Origin: Ilyobacter_A sp963668015
GTDB lineage: Bacteria; Fusobacteriota; Fusobacteriia; Fusobacteriales; Fusobacteriaceae
DNA length: 64,000 nt
Direction of reading: 5' to 3'
NCBI GenBank assembly: GCA_963668015.2
Contig: CAXXCR010000012.1
Location: 296,685 to 360,684 of the forward strand
Numbering within the stretch: position 1 is the stretch's first letter; the number at the start of each line of letters is the position of its first letter. Below are positions 1 to 8,878 of the stretch, piece after piece. A model generated the notes under the pieces. The model searched no databases, was not told the DNA's origin, and worked only from the letters and a program-made list of their open reading frames with translations. Made by a program: the position numbers and the translations under genes.

Positions 1-1
1 T

Positions 2-1831
2 GCACACGACCCTAATGACTTTGAGGTAGGGGAAAGACAAAATCTGGAAGTTTTAAATATAATGACAGATGATGGTAAGATAAATGAAAACGGTGGAAAA
101 TATGTAGGTCTAGACAGATTTGAGGCTAGAAAAGCTATCTTAGAAGACCTGGAAAAATTAGGACTTTTGGTTAATACAAAAAAGCACGACCACTCAGTAG
201 GACACTGCTATAGATGTGATACTGTAGTTGAACCTAGGGTATCAAAGCAGTGGTTTGTAAAAATGAAGCCTCTTGCTGAAAAAGCACTAGAAGTTGTAAG
301 AAGCGGCGAGATAGAGATAAAGCCTAAAAGATGGGAAAAAGTTTACTACAACTGGCTTGAAAATATAAGAGACTGGTGTATCTCGAGGCAGATATGGTGG
401 GGGCACAGGATACCTGCTTATTACGGGCCTGACGGGCATATGTTCGTAGCCAAGAATACCGAAGAAGCTATGAAAATGGCTAAGGAGCACTACGGCAAAG
501 AGGTGGAACTAGAGCAGGAAACTGATGTATTGGACACTTGGTTCAGTTCTGCACTTTGGCCTTTCTCAACTCTTGGTTGGCCGGAAAAAACTCCTGAACT
601 GGGAGCATTCTACCCAACAGCGGCAATTGTAACCGGAGCGGACATATTATTCTTCTGGATAGCCAGAATGATAATGATGGGGCTTTATGAGATGAAAGAG
701 ATACCTTTTAAAACTGTTTACCTACACGGAATAGTTAGGGATGATCTTGGAAGAAAAATGTCAAAAACTTTGGGTAACTCTCCAGACACGCTGAAACTAA
801 TAGATGAGTACGGTGCAGACGCAATAAGATTTACAATGCTTTATAACACTTCACAGGGGCAGGACGTATTTTTCTCTGAGAAATTACTTGAAATGGGGAG
901 AAACTTCTCCAATAAAATTTGGAATGTTTCTAGATTCGTTCTTATGAACTTAGAAGATTTTGATATAAAAAGTGTAGATAAAAATGAGCTAGAGCTTGAA
1001 CTTGTTGACAAGTGGATATTCTCTAGACTGAATAAAACGATAGTAGATGTAAATAAAAAGCTGGAGAGCTTTACACTGGATGAGGCTGCAAAATCTGCAT
1101 ACGAGTTCTTAAGAGGAGATTTCTGTGACTGGTATGTAGAGATGGCTAAACCTAGATTGTACGGAAATGAAGATGCAAAGACTAAGAAAACAGTTCAATA
1201 TGTTCTTTGGACAATACTTGAAAGCGGTCTAAGATTGTTACATCCGTTTATGCCATACATAACTGAAGAGATATGGCAAAAACTTGGTTCTGGTGAAGAA
1301 ACTATTATGTTGAGGGCATTCCCGGAATTAGATGAAAACAGCTTGGATGATGAATCTGAGAAGAATATGGAATACCTAAAAGGAGTAATATCTGCAATAA
1401 GAAATATAAGGGCAGAAATGAATATCTCTCCTGCTAAAACGGTAAACGCTATAATAAAAACAAGTAATGCAGATGAACTTGATACTATTTCTGCAAATAA
1501 AAACTTCCTTATGAAACTGGCTAAGCTTGACAGCCTTGAATACGGTGCTGACTTGGAAAAACCTGGAAGTGCAGGGTTTAGGGTAGCAGGAAACAGCGAG
1601 GTGTATATCCCGCTAGAAGGCCTTTTAGATATGGAAGCAGAGTCTAAAAAAATAAAAGTACAAATAGAGAAGATCGAAAAAGAGCTTCAAAAGGTAAACG
1701 GAAAGTTAAACAATGAAAAATTTGTATCAAAAGCTCCTGAGCATATAATTGAAAGGGAGAAAAAGATACAAAAAGAATATATGGACAAATTGGAAAAACT
1801 TCAAGACAACTTAAAAGCATTTTCCGAATAG
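2..1831 (+). CDS. valS: Valine--tRNA ligase, C-terminal part (gene starts before the window)
   Basis: Class I aminoacyl-tRNA synthetase charging tRNA-Val in the cytoplasm. The frame is open from base 2 (AHDPNDFEVG, end of the editing domain), so the gene begins upstream; about 609 residues are present and the HIGH motif is outside. The KMSK loop (GRKMSKTLGNS) is at bases 749-781. It is preceded by the typical ValRS strings ISRQIWWGHRIPAYY and DVLDTWFSSALWPFSTLGWP. The last ~70 residues form the charged coiled-coil arm that ends ValRS proteins. A perfect terminator follows 6 bases after the stop. Family identity is clear. Confidence 0.97.
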   Translation, partial: AHDPNDFEVGERQNLEVLNIMTDDGKINENGGKYVGLDRFEARKAILEDLEKLGLLVNTKKHDHSVGHCYRCDTVVEPRVSKQWFVKMKPLAEKALEVVRSGEIEIKPKRWEKVYYNWLENIRDWCISRQIWWGHRIPAYYGPDGHMFVAKNTEEAMKMAKEHYGKEVELEQETDVLDTWFSSALWPFSTLGWPEKTPELGAFYPTAAIVTGADILFFWIARMIMMGLYEMKEIPFKTVYLHGIVRDDLGRKMSKTLGNSPDTLKLIDEYGADAIRFTMLYNTSQGQDVFFSEKLLEMGRNFSNKIWNVSRFVLMNLEDFDIKSVDKNELELELVDKWIFSRLNKTIVDVNKKLESFTLDEAAKSAYEFLRGDFCDWYVEMAKPRLYGNEDAKTKKTVQYVLWTILESGLRLLHPFMPYITEEIWQKLGSGEETIMLRAFPELDENSLDDESEKNMEYLKGVISAIRNIRAEMNISPAKTVNAIIKTSNADELDTISANKNFLMKLAKLDSLEYGADLEKPGSAGFRVAGNSEVYIPLEGLLDMEAESKKIKVQIEKIEKELQKVNGKLNNEKFVSKAPEHIIEREKKIQKEYMDKLEKLQDNLKAFSE

Positions 1832-1836
1832 AGTGT

Positions 1837-1866
1837 AAAAACCCAGTTAAAAAAAACTGGGTTTTT
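1837..1866 (+). terminator. Intrinsic terminator after valS
   Basis: Stem AAAACCCAGTT / AACTGGGTTTT with an A-rich loop and a T tail, just after the valS stop. Confidence 0.9.
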
Positions 1867-1890
1867 ATATATTTAATATATATAATAATC

Positions 1891-1919
1891 TTGAATATTA
1901 ATAGTAATTAGTATATAAT
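1891..1919 (+). promoter_or_regulatory. Sigma-70-type promoter for the LysR gene
   Basis: TTGAAT (1891-1896), 17-bp spacer, TATAAT (1914-1919), about 60 bases before the LysR start. LysR genes are often autoregulated, but no clear T-N11-A operator was assigned. Confidence 0.6.
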
Positions 1920-1979
1920 TAGGGTGTAATTTTAGTGAATTAATACACTTATATCGAGATTTTATAGGGAGTGAGAGAC

Positions 1980-2849
1980 TTGGATTTACACTATCTAAGG
2001 ATATTTTATGAAGTTGCCAAAGAGGGAAGCTTTACAAAAGCCGCCCACAAACTTTTTATAAACCAGTCAGCAGTTTCTATTCAGGTTAAAAAGTTTGAAG
2101 AGATTTTAGATACTAAACTTTTTGACAGGAGTTCAAAAAAGATAAAATTAACCTATTCCGGGAAAGTTTTGTACAAAATGGCTGAGGAAATTTTTCAAAA
2201 AGTAAAAAGAGCTGAAAAAGAGATATCCAGAATAGTTGAGAGCAAAAAAGCAAAAGTGGTAATAGGAGCAACTCATATCATAGGTGAGCCGCTGCTGCCA
2301 AAACTTATGAAAGGGTTTTCTGCTATACATTCTGAAATTGAATACGATATACATCTCAGAGAAAAAGAGTATATACTGAAAATGCTGAGAGAGGGAGAAA
2401 TAGATATAGCGGTTATAGATGAAACCCATATAACTGACCAGAACTTGAAGGTTATAAGACTGACAGACTACCCGTTTGTATTTGTATCTAATGTAGATTA
2501 CGGTGACATAAACGAGGTGAATGACAGACCTCTTATAATAAGGGATAACATACCAAAGCAGATACATGCAATTGAGCTTATGGAAGAAAAGTACAATATT
2601 AGTTTTGAGAAAAAAATCGGAGTCAAAGGAAGTTTGGAGGCCATAAAATCTATGGTTAAAGAGGGAGTTGGAAACGTATTCTTACCTTACTACGCAGCGT
2701 ACAAAGAAGTGGAGAGGGGCGAATTTAGAGTAATAGACAAGATACCTAATGTGTCTGATGCCTACCAGGTGGTTATTACTTCCGACAAGGAAAATCTGCT
2801 TGAGATACAAAAATTTATAAGCTACGTAAAAGAATTCAAGATCATTTAG
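1980..2849 (+). CDS. LysR-family transcriptional regulator
   Basis: DNA-binding regulator with an N-terminal winged helix-turn-helix (residues ~1-60: LRIFYEVAKEGSFTKAAHKL, then INQSAVSIQVKKFE) and a type 2 periplasmic-binding-like effector domain (~88-285). I prefer the TTG start at 1980, which gives MDLHYL, the usual LysR N-terminus, and leaves GGGAGTGAG as ribosome binding site. An in-frame GTG at 1971 abuts that site. The gene ends 9 bases before gmhA and probably shares its transcript. The effector is unknown. Members near gmhA are not characterised to my knowledge, so the target cannot be named. Confidence 0.88.
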   Translation: MDLHYLRIFYEVAKEGSFTKAAHKLFINQSAVSIQVKKFEEILDTKLFDRSSKKIKLTYSGKVLYKMAEEIFQKVKRAEKEISRIVESKKAKVVIGATHIIGEPLLPKLMKGFSAIHSEIEYDIHLREKEYILKMLREGEIDIAVIDETHITDQNLKVIRLTDYPFVFVSNVDYGDINEVNDRPLIIRDNIPKQIHAIELMEEKYNISFEKKIGVKGSLEAIKSMVKEGVGNVFLPYYAAYKEVERGEFRVIDKIPNVSDAYQVVITSDKENLLEIQKFISYVKEFKII

Positions 2850-2858
2850 GGAGGAAAC

Positions 2859-3437
2859 ATGGAACTCATAAGAAAGAGGATAGAAGAGAGTATCGAGAGT
2901 AAAAAAGCACTGTTGGAAGACATAGAAGTTCAAGAAGCTGTAAAAAACACTTGTGATGCTATTGTAGAATCATATAAAAATGGCGGATGCATATTCTTTG
3001 CAGGCAACGGCGGGAGTGCCGCAGATGCCCAGCATTTAGCAGCAGAGCTTGTTGTAAGGTTTTATTTGAACAGAAAAGGCCTTGCAGCACAGGCATTGAC
3101 AGTGGACACATCTATTTTGACAGCTTGTTCTAATGACTTTTCTTTTGATGATGTTTTTTCAAGACAGTTGGAGGCAAACTCGAAAAAAGGAGATGTTTTC
3201 GTAGGTATATCCACTAGCGGGAACTCTGGAAATGTCGTGAGAGCAGTGGAAAAATGCAAAGAATTAGGTGTGAAAACAGTTATATTCACAGGTTCGAAGA
3301 ATGGTAAACTGGATGAGATGGGAGACATTGTGATAAAGGTTCCATCAGTTGATACACCTAGAATACAAGAGATGCATATATTATTGGGTCATATAATCTG
3401 TGAGATAGTTGAAAAAGAGATGGCGGAGATGCAATAA
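2859..3437 (+). CDS. gmhA: D-sedoheptulose 7-phosphate isomerase (SIS domain)
   Basis: Converts sedoheptulose 7-phosphate to glycero-manno-heptose 7-phosphate, the first step to LPS-core heptose; cytoplasmic, tetrameric in the family. It has a single SIS domain of 192 residues, the usual length. The phosphate-binding loop FAGNGGSAADAQHLAAEL is at residues ~47-64 and the second SIS signature GISTSGNSGNVV near 117-128. The C-terminal helix has the conserved TPRIQEMHILLGHIICE. RBS GGGAGGA precedes the ATG. It implies an outer membrane with heptose-containing glycolipid. A GmhA-like sugar-phosphate isomerase of another specificity is possible but less likely. Confidence 0.9.
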   Translation: MELIRKRIEESIESKKALLEDIEVQEAVKNTCDAIVESYKNGGCIFFAGNGGSAADAQHLAAELVVRFYLNRKGLAAQALTVDTSILTACSNDFSFDDVFSRQLEANSKKGDVFVGISTSGNSGNVVRAVEKCKELGVKTVIFTGSKNGKLDEMGDIVIKVPSVDTPRIQEMHILLGHIICEIVEKEMAEMQ

Positions 3438-3470
3438 AAAAAGGAGGGGCTTAAGAGCACCCTCCTTTTA
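3438..3470. terminator. Bidirectional terminator between convergent gmhA and RseC genes
   Basis: Stem AAAGGAGGG / CCCTCCTTT with T runs on both sides. It overlaps the last codons of the - strand gene. Confidence 0.85.
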
Positions 3471-3882
3471 TTTCTTCTATGTCATCTGTTTTGCATATTT
3501 TTATTTTTTTATTTAAGATTTGCTTCCCCTTACTTTTATCGTAGAAAAATAAGAGTATAAACGAAGAGAAGAGACCTATAAAACTGCATAAAATTCTGAA
3601 CCCCTCTGTTAGACCCAATTTACTGGATATGATATATCCCATGAAGAAGAAAACTACAGGCAGTATGTAGACAAGAAACGCCAGGTTCAGTACAACTTTA
3701 TCTTCTATTTCAAAAGAGATTGTATCCCCTATCTTCACCTCGTCCTCAGCCTGAAATTCGAACTCTCCCTGAAAACGGCTTCCTTCGGTGCAGCTGCTGC
3801 ATTGGCTGCAGGCGCTGTCTTTATATACTAATATCTTCAAATTCCTTCCATCTACCTCTTGAACAATACCCTTGTTTATCAT
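3451..3882 (-). CDS. RseC/MucC-type (SoxR-reducing system) membrane protein
   Basis: Small inner-membrane protein of the RseC_MucC family (143 residues). Seen: an N-terminal beta-rich segment, the Cys cluster CSQCSSC (C25, C28, C31), and two transmembrane helices at ~63-85 and ~97-114. The tail is basic and then acidic. In E. coli RseC belongs to the Rsx/Rnf system that reduces SoxR. In anaerobes the homologue usually accompanies Rnf-type electron transport, but no rnf genes lie here. Convergent with gmhA and upstream of its own short intergenic region. Family assignment is good; physiological role is inferred. Confidence 0.85.
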   Translation of the reverse strand: MINKGIVQEVDGRNLKILVYKDSACSQCSSCTEGSRFQGEFEFQAEDEVKIGDTISFEIEDKVVLNLAFLVYILPVVFFFMGYIISSKLGLTEGFRILCSFIGLFSSFILLFFYDKSKGKQILNKKIKICKTDDIEEIKGGCS

Positions 3883-4034
3883 ATGAAACCTCCATTTTGT
3901 TTTAGAGTCAATTATCTATCACAGTTAAGTAAAAAACCAATCCACGTTTAATTATTTTAACGCAATCAGTATGAAAAATCAATTTTAATTTTATCCGTTT
4001 CATCTTGGATAAATACTTTTATAATCATCAAGAT

Positions 4035-4418
4035 TTATTCTGTAACTTCTACATTTTTTTCAAAAATAAGCTCTTCGCTTTCACATACAATTCTCAGTAC
4101 CCAAGTTCCTGGATGTGACGCAGTTTTGTAAGACCAGGTTCTCCATCTTTCCCCTTTTACAGGCAGCTGTATTTCAAACTTTTTTTCCAGGCTTCCATCC
4201 TGCTTTTGTAAAAACCACTGATGTTTTATGTCGGTTTTTTCGCCTATTTCCTTGAATTCGTTGAAAAGATAGATCTTCTCTCCAACTGTAAAAACGTCAG
4301 AAACACCGACGGGCTCCCTGTCAACTATATTTTTGGCAGTGTAAACACGGCTCAATTCAAACGAGAAGCTGAAATTGAACAAGAAAAGCATCATAGCCAA
4401 CATAAAAATTTTTTTCAT
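4035..4418 (-). CDS. Secreted DUF2914-domain protein
   Basis: 127 residues: Lys start, hydrophobic signal peptide (~1-20, FNFSFSFE), then one beta-rich DUF2914-like domain recognised by VGEKIYLFNEF, HQWF and KGERWRTWSYKT followed by PGTWVLRI. Exported, no lipobox, so probably periplasmic. DUF2914 proteins have no assigned enzymatic role. RBS GGGAGGA is upstream. It is transcribed singly, divergent from the FtsK-like gene at 4577. Confidence 0.8.
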   Translation of the reverse strand: MKKIFMLAMMLFLFNFSFSFELSRVYTAKNIVDREPVGVSDVFTVGEKIYLFNEFKEIGEKTDIKHQWFLQKQDGSLEKKFEIQLPVKGERWRTWSYKTASHPGTWVLRIVCESEELIFEKNVEVTE

Positions 4419-4517
4419 AAATTCCTCCCAAAGATTTGATCTTTGAATAGATTATAACATAAAAAAACATTACTTGTAAACTTTGCTCAAAATCTGCATC
4501 GGATACCTTAAAGAACC

Positions 4518-4546
4518 TTGAAAAATGGGGTATATTGTGATAGAAT
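4518..4546 (+). promoter_or_regulatory. Sigma-70-type promoter for the maf-mreB operon
   Basis: TTGAAA (4518-4523), 17-bp spacer, TAGAAT (4541-4546), 31 bases before the first ATG. It likely drives the whole run 4577-14017, whose genes overlap or lie within about 35 bases. Confidence 0.65.
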
Positions 4547-4576
4547 TAAGAGTAAAGTTTTGATGAGAGGGGGAGT

Positions 4577-5695
4577 ATGATGATTAAAAAAATTTACAAA
4601 GTTTCATTTAAATTTATACTGGCTAGTTTTTTCATATTATCCGAGATACTTTTTCCAGAAATAGAGAACTTTTTAAGTGAAAAATTGGGACTGTTTTCAT
4701 TTATGCTTCCGCTATATTTTATTTTGAGTGCAATTGTAGATATGCTGAGAGATAAAAAAATCAGAATTTTGTATAAAACCAGATTGAATTTTTTATACCT
4801 CTTGGTTTTTGTAGGCGCCAATTTACTTGTGATTTTTCTACAAAATGGCGTTGAACAGGATGAGTTTATATATATTGCTTCCAATAAAAACAATTACGGG
4901 GATTATCTGACTGCTATTTTTTACTATATGAATTTTGTCTTGGGTAATTCTGTGACCTTTGTTTTCAGCGGAATAGTAATATTCCTTTCGCTGTTTGTTT
5001 TTTTCGGGAAAACCATGAGCAGTTTTATCAGACAAACAAGACATTATTTCAGCAAAGCCGGGGCAGATGAGCGTAAACATAAAAATTTAAAAAAACGTAA
5101 GGTGAAAATGGCGAAAAAAGCCTTAAAGCAAAAACAAAAAGAGATAAGGGAAACTAATAAGCTAAAAAAGAAAAAAAGAAGTCAGATTATTGAGGAAGAA
5201 AAGATGCTTCAACAGGAAGAGGGGATGGACTTGAAACAGCCTTCAGAACCTGTAGTAGAAGCTTATAAAATTGAGGAACCGGGAAAGGTTCAAATAGAAG
5301 AGCAGGGGATTGACAGCACAGAGAATGAATTGATATCTGCAAATCAGGTAGAGAGTGTTGTTTTACCGCAGGAAGAGCTTGCAGTTCTCGAGACGGAACT
5401 CGTTGATACAGAAAAAGAAGACCTGGAGAACGCTTATGACAACGACATTGAAAGTATAATGGACGAGATAGATGGCTTGGGAACTCAGAAGGAGTTTGAG
5501 GAAGAGGAGAGCCACCTTCCAAAATTTCTCGATGGCAAAGAGGAGTTTTATATAAAAGCGTACAATATAATTTTGGAAGACAAGGATATATCCGTGGTAA
5601 AACTTCAGAGCAGGCTTGAGGTTGGATATAAGAAAGCGAAGGAAATATATTTGAAAATTAGTGAGGAGTTAAAACAAAATGATACTGGCATCTAA
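4577..5695 (+). CDS. Four-TM membrane protein with C-terminal FtsK-gamma-like domain but no motor
   Basis: 372 residues. The N-terminal ~145 residues hold about four hydrophobic helices (~7-27, 34-55, 67-88, 109-143), like the FtsK membrane domain. A very basic stretch (~155-205, KKRKVKMAKKALKQKQK) and an acidic linker (~205-320) follow. The last ~45 residues (YIKAYNIILEDKDISVVKLQ then SRLEVGYKKAKEIYLKI) align by eye with the FtsK gamma winged helix (sequence-reading) including the LQ..L..GY..A core. No Walker A or B motif exists, so the translocase is missing. RBS GAGGGGG; ATG at 4577 or 4580. It overlaps maf by 17 bases. Function unknown; chromosome-to-membrane tethering is a guess. Confidence 0.72.
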   Translation: MMIKKIYKVSFKFILASFFILSEILFPEIENFLSEKLGLFSFMLPLYFILSAIVDMLRDKKIRILYKTRLNFLYLLVFVGANLLVIFLQNGVEQDEFIYIASNKNNYGDYLTAIFYYMNFVLGNSVTFVFSGIVIFLSLFVFFGKTMSSFIRQTRHYFSKAGADERKHKNLKKRKVKMAKKALKQKQKEIRETNKLKKKKRSQIIEEEKMLQQEEGMDLKQPSEPVVEAYKIEEPGKVQIEEQGIDSTENELISANQVESVVLPQEELAVLETELVDTEKEDLENAYDNDIESIMDEIDGLGTQKEFEEEESHLPKFLDGKEEFYIKAYNIILEDKDISVVKLQSRLEVGYKKAKEIYLKISEELKQNDTGI

Positions 5696-6257
5696 ATCAC
5701 CGAGAAGAAAAGAGATACTAGAGGGGCTTGGAATAAGACTTGAAATAAAAAACAGTTTCGTAGAAGAAATTAGTGAAAAAGATGGAGTGATTGAAAAAAT
5801 ACAGGATATATCATACAAAAAATGCTACGCTGTTGCAAAAGACAATCCAAAAGATTATGTTTTGTCTGCCGATACCTCGGTAATAGTGGATGACACTATG
5901 CTTGGGAAACCAAACGATGAAGGTGAAGCAAGGAAAATGTTGAAAACACTTTCAGGTGAGAGTCATAAGGTCGTAACGGCATACACACTTTTGAACTTGG
6001 GATTGGGTTTTCAGCTGCAAGGCTACGATGTGACGCAGGTTTACTTCAAGAAACTGGAAAGTGAAGAGATAGAGTGGTATATATCGACCGGAGAACCATT
6101 TGACAAGGCCGGAGCCTATGGCATACAGGGGCAGGGCAGTGTTTTTGTCCGTAAGATAGAAGGGGATTTTTTTAATGTTATGGGGTTTCCCGTTTCAAAG
6201 TTTTATGAAGACCTTAATAAAAGAGGCTTTGATATGATCAGAATAAAAAATTTATAA
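5679..6257 (+). CDS. maf: Maf-type nucleoside triphosphate pyrophosphatase
   Basis: House-cleaning NTP pyrophosphatase, linked to septum inhibition in Bacillus; cytoplasmic. 192 residues, normal length. Family signatures: ILASKSPRRKEIL at 2-14, LSADTSVIVDD around 66-76, GKPNDEGEARKML and the GEPFDKAGAYGIQGQG loop at ~139-154. Substrate class (dTTP/UTP versus m7GTP) cannot be fixed by eye. The start overlaps the previous gene, implying translational coupling; mreB follows 11 bases later, the classic maf-mreB neighbourhood. Confidence 0.95.
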   Translation: MILASKSPRRKEILEGLGIRLEIKNSFVEEISEKDGVIEKIQDISYKKCYAVAKDNPKDYVLSADTSVIVDDTMLGKPNDEGEARKMLKTLSGESHKVVTAYTLLNLGLGFQLQGYDVTQVYFKKLESEEIEWYISTGEPFDKAGAYGIQGQGSVFVRKIEGDFFNVMGFPVSKFYEDLNKRGFDMIRIKNL

Positions 6258-6268
6258 AGAGGTGGCAA

Positions 6269-7315
6269 ATGTTAAAATTAATTAATAAGGCGCTGGGGAT
6301 GTTCTCTGAAGATTTGGGGATAGATTTGGGTACAGCTAATACTCTGGTTTGTGTAAAAAATAAGGGTGTAGTATTGAATGAACCATCAGTGGTGGCTGTA
6401 AACAACAGGACAAAGGACATACACGAGGTCGGGGAAAAAGCTAAAAAAATGATAGGTAAGACGCCTGGATTTATAAGTGCTGTAAGACCGCTGAAAAACG
6501 GGGTTATTGCTGATTATGAAATAACAGAGAAGATGCTAAGAGAATTCTATAAAAAAGTGCACAAGAGAAAATTTTTAACCAGCCCAAGGGTGGTTATATG
6601 TGTACCGGCAGGGGTTACTCAGGTAGAAAAAAGAGCAGTTGTGGATGTAACAAGAGAAGCTGGTGCAAGGGAAGCTTACCTGATAGAGGAGCCGATGGCT
6701 GCAGCAATTGGAGCTGGTTTGAATATATTTGAACCAGAGGGAAACCTCATAGTGGATATCGGCGGAGGAACAACTGAAATCGCGGTAATATCTCTTGGCG
6801 GGATTGTGAAGTCGACATCGTTGAGAGTGGCAGGAGACAAGTTCGATGAAGCTATAATGCAGTATGTAAGGCAAAAACACAACCTTCTCATAGGGGATAA
6901 AACGGCGGAAGAGATCAAAGTGAATATAGCTACTGTATTTGAATCGGAAAAAGAGTTGAAACATGAAATAAGAGGCAGAAACATATTAAACGGTCTCCCA
7001 AGAAATGTTGAAATAAATTCAAACGAGATAAGGGAAGCCATAGAGGAACTGGTTAATCAGATAATAGAAGAGATTAAGGTAACCCTTGAGAAGACTCCGC
7101 CTGAACTTGCAGCGGATATATACCAAAAAGGAATAGTTTTGGCAGGTGGAGGGGCACTTATAAGAGAGCTGGACAAAAAGATAGAAAAAAACCTGCAAAT
7201 ACCTGTTGAAATAGCAGAAAATCCTTTGAATTGCGTCGTTAACGGTATTGAAGTACTGTTACAGGAGTTTGACGAGTATAAAGGGGTTATCATATCGCCT
7301 GAAACTGATTATTAA
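6269..7315 (+). CDS. mreB: Rod-shape actin homologue MreB
   Basis: Actin-like ATPase that organises lateral wall synthesis under the inner membrane. 348 residues with phosphate-1 motif IDLGTANTLV (~18-27), connecting motif IEEPMAAAIGAG (~138-149), phosphate-2 DIGGGTTEIAV (~161-171) and adenosine motif LAGGGALI (~290-297). The N-terminus MLKLINKALGMFSEDLG fits an amphipathic membrane helix. RBS GAGGTGG. mreC and mreD do not follow; a secreted protein gene does, which is unusual. Confidence 0.97.
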   Translation: MLKLINKALGMFSEDLGIDLGTANTLVCVKNKGVVLNEPSVVAVNNRTKDIHEVGEKAKKMIGKTPGFISAVRPLKNGVIADYEITEKMLREFYKKVHKRKFLTSPRVVICVPAGVTQVEKRAVVDVTREAGAREAYLIEEPMAAAIGAGLNIFEPEGNLIVDIGGGTTEIAVISLGGIVKSTSLRVAGDKFDEAIMQYVRQKHNLLIGDKTAEEIKVNIATVFESEKELKHEIRGRNILNGLPRNVEINSNEIREAIEELVNQIIEEIKVTLEKTPPELAADIYQKGIVLAGGGALIRELDKKIEKNLQIPVEIAENPLNCVVNGIEVLLQEFDEYKGVIISPETDY

Positions 7316-7336
7316 TAAAAATTTAAAGGGGGCAAA

Positions 7337-8878
7337 ATGAAAAAAATATTACTTTTATTTTTTCTCTCTTTTAAGCTTGTCTTTTCTGTGGAGACCCTCA
7401 GTACTGGTAATGGAAAACTTGCTGCAGAAATAGTAAAGAGCAATGGTGGTATAAGAATAAAAAATGAAATTAAATCCAAAGATTTTAATATAAAAAGTCT
7501 GGATATAGCAGTGGCTGTAGACGGGATAATTTATCCCGTTAAAAACGGGGTAAGGAATATTTCGTATATAGAGGGCACAAATATATTAAAAGCCTTTGTG
7601 TCTGATGAAAAATTTAATATGAGCATATACTATGTTCCGTCTATGGTGGAAAAAGAGTTTTTTCATATTTTTTGTGAAGTGGAATCTAAATTTGATGCTG
7701 AAGAGCTTGAGGTGCTGTATTATATAAACCCCGGGCAGGAGATAGGGCTTGTAAACCGATCTGCAGGAGGATTTAAATACGGCGGTTTAAGTTTCTTAAA
7801 TATGGGAGGCAAGGAGCTTTTTTTTAGCGATGATGAGGACATATTTATACCAAAACTGAAACTAGTTAGCGATGTAAGGAAAAAATACACTGACGATCGA
7901 TTTTTAATTGTAGACAAACTGGATTTGAATGACGGTATTTTAAAATCACAATTTACCTGTGGTTTTTCTGAGCTGGATAATGATAGTGAAGGACTGGTCT
8001 TAGAGAAAGAGTTTTCCTACTGGAAAACATTTTCAGGTAAAATCCAAAACATGCCTAAAAACACGACCATCCAACAGCAGCTGGTATTTCTGACGACGCT
8101 GCAGCTGGACAGCGGAGAGGTAGCCTCAAATTATGTAAACGGATCATTTGGAAATATAGAAAATACACTGTATGCGGTTACGGCATTTACTAAATACTCA
8201 CTTTATGAGCAAGCTGAAAAAGGGATGAATTTTCTCGTTGATCGGAAAGGTATCGGTATGTATGCCGAATCCTTCCTGTTTTATGTAATCGGTGAATACC
8301 TGGCTCAAACAGGGGATTTCGGATTTTTTTATGAACTGAAAAACCGACTTGAGACTCTTTCTGCTTATTCCAGAATGCGAGACTTGGCTCATGGCAAACT
8401 CAAGGCGGAAGGTTTGGACGAGATAGGTACAGACTATTATTTGTATTTGGCTATGGAGAGCTTGCACGGGCTCGGATTAGAAGAGTTTAAAGAATTCAGT
8501 TCACCTCATTTGGACTTGATGATAGATTTTAATTTGAGATATTTAAATGGCGACGAACTACTGTCGGATGTTTCAGATGCTACCGCTTTTGGGGATAATA
8601 TCCTGTATATAGGGGTGCTTCCACGTAAAAAGCGTTTGGAGATTCTTGAAAAACACCTTAGAAGCGGGATTGAAGAGTCAAGTATCGAGGAGAGAGTGGA
8701 GCTTCTATGGCAGGTGTATAAGGACGGTGTGTCAGATAGAAGCTGGGAAAGCATTCTGGCTGATTTAAACGCCTATATAAAAGAAGGAGACCTCATAATT
8801 TCAGAGGATAGGACTGGACGCCTAAATTCTAGGATCGCCAGCAAATACCTTTTGATGATGCATAAAAGGGGGATTTAA
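7337..8878 (+). CDS. Secreted protein, possibly glycoside-hydrolase-15-like (unassigned)
   Basis: 513 residues with a clear signal peptide (KKILLLFFLSFKLVFSVE). Residues ~20-240 are beta-rich and ~250-510 predominantly helical (VFLTTLQLDSGEVASNYVNG, YAVTAFTKYSLYEQAEKGMN). This two-part layout, and the loop SNYVNGSFGN, recall GH15 / (alpha/alpha)6-barrel enzymes, but I see no catalytic glutamate pair that I can defend. It lies between mreB and scpB with 21 bases to mreB and ends directly at the scpB ATG (TAAATG), so it is in the cell-division operon. Function unknown; an envelope or glycan role is inferred. Confidence 0.6.
   Translation: MKKILLLFFLSFKLVFSVETLSTGNGKLAAEIVKSNGGIRIKNEIKSKDFNIKSLDIAVAVDGIIYPVKNGVRNISYIEGTNILKAFVSDEKFNMSIYYVPSMVEKEFFHIFCEVESKFDAEELEVLYYINPGQEIGLVNRSAGGFKYGGLSFLNMGGKELFFSDDEDIFIPKLKLVSDVRKKYTDDRFLIVDKLDLNDGILKSQFTCGFSELDNDSEGLVLEKEFSYWKTFSGKIQNMPKNTTIQQQLVFLTTLQLDSGEVASNYVNGSFGNIENTLYAVTAFTKYSLYEQAEKGMNFLVDRKGIGMYAESFLFYVIGEYLAQTGDFGFFYELKNRLETLSAYSRMRDLAHGKLKAEGLDEIGTDYYLYLAMESLHGLGLEEFKEFSSPHLDLMIDFNLRYLNGDELLSDVSDATAFGDNILYIGVLPRKKRLEILEKHLRSGIEESSIEERVELLWQVYKDGVSDRSWESILADLNAYIKEGDLIISEDRTGRLNSRIASKYLLMMHKRGI

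Noticed and set aside
287..490. Antisense ORF inside valS and many similar reverse-frame ORFs under core genes
   Set aside because: They lie fully within well-identified genes, lack ribosome binding sites and show shadow-frame composition.
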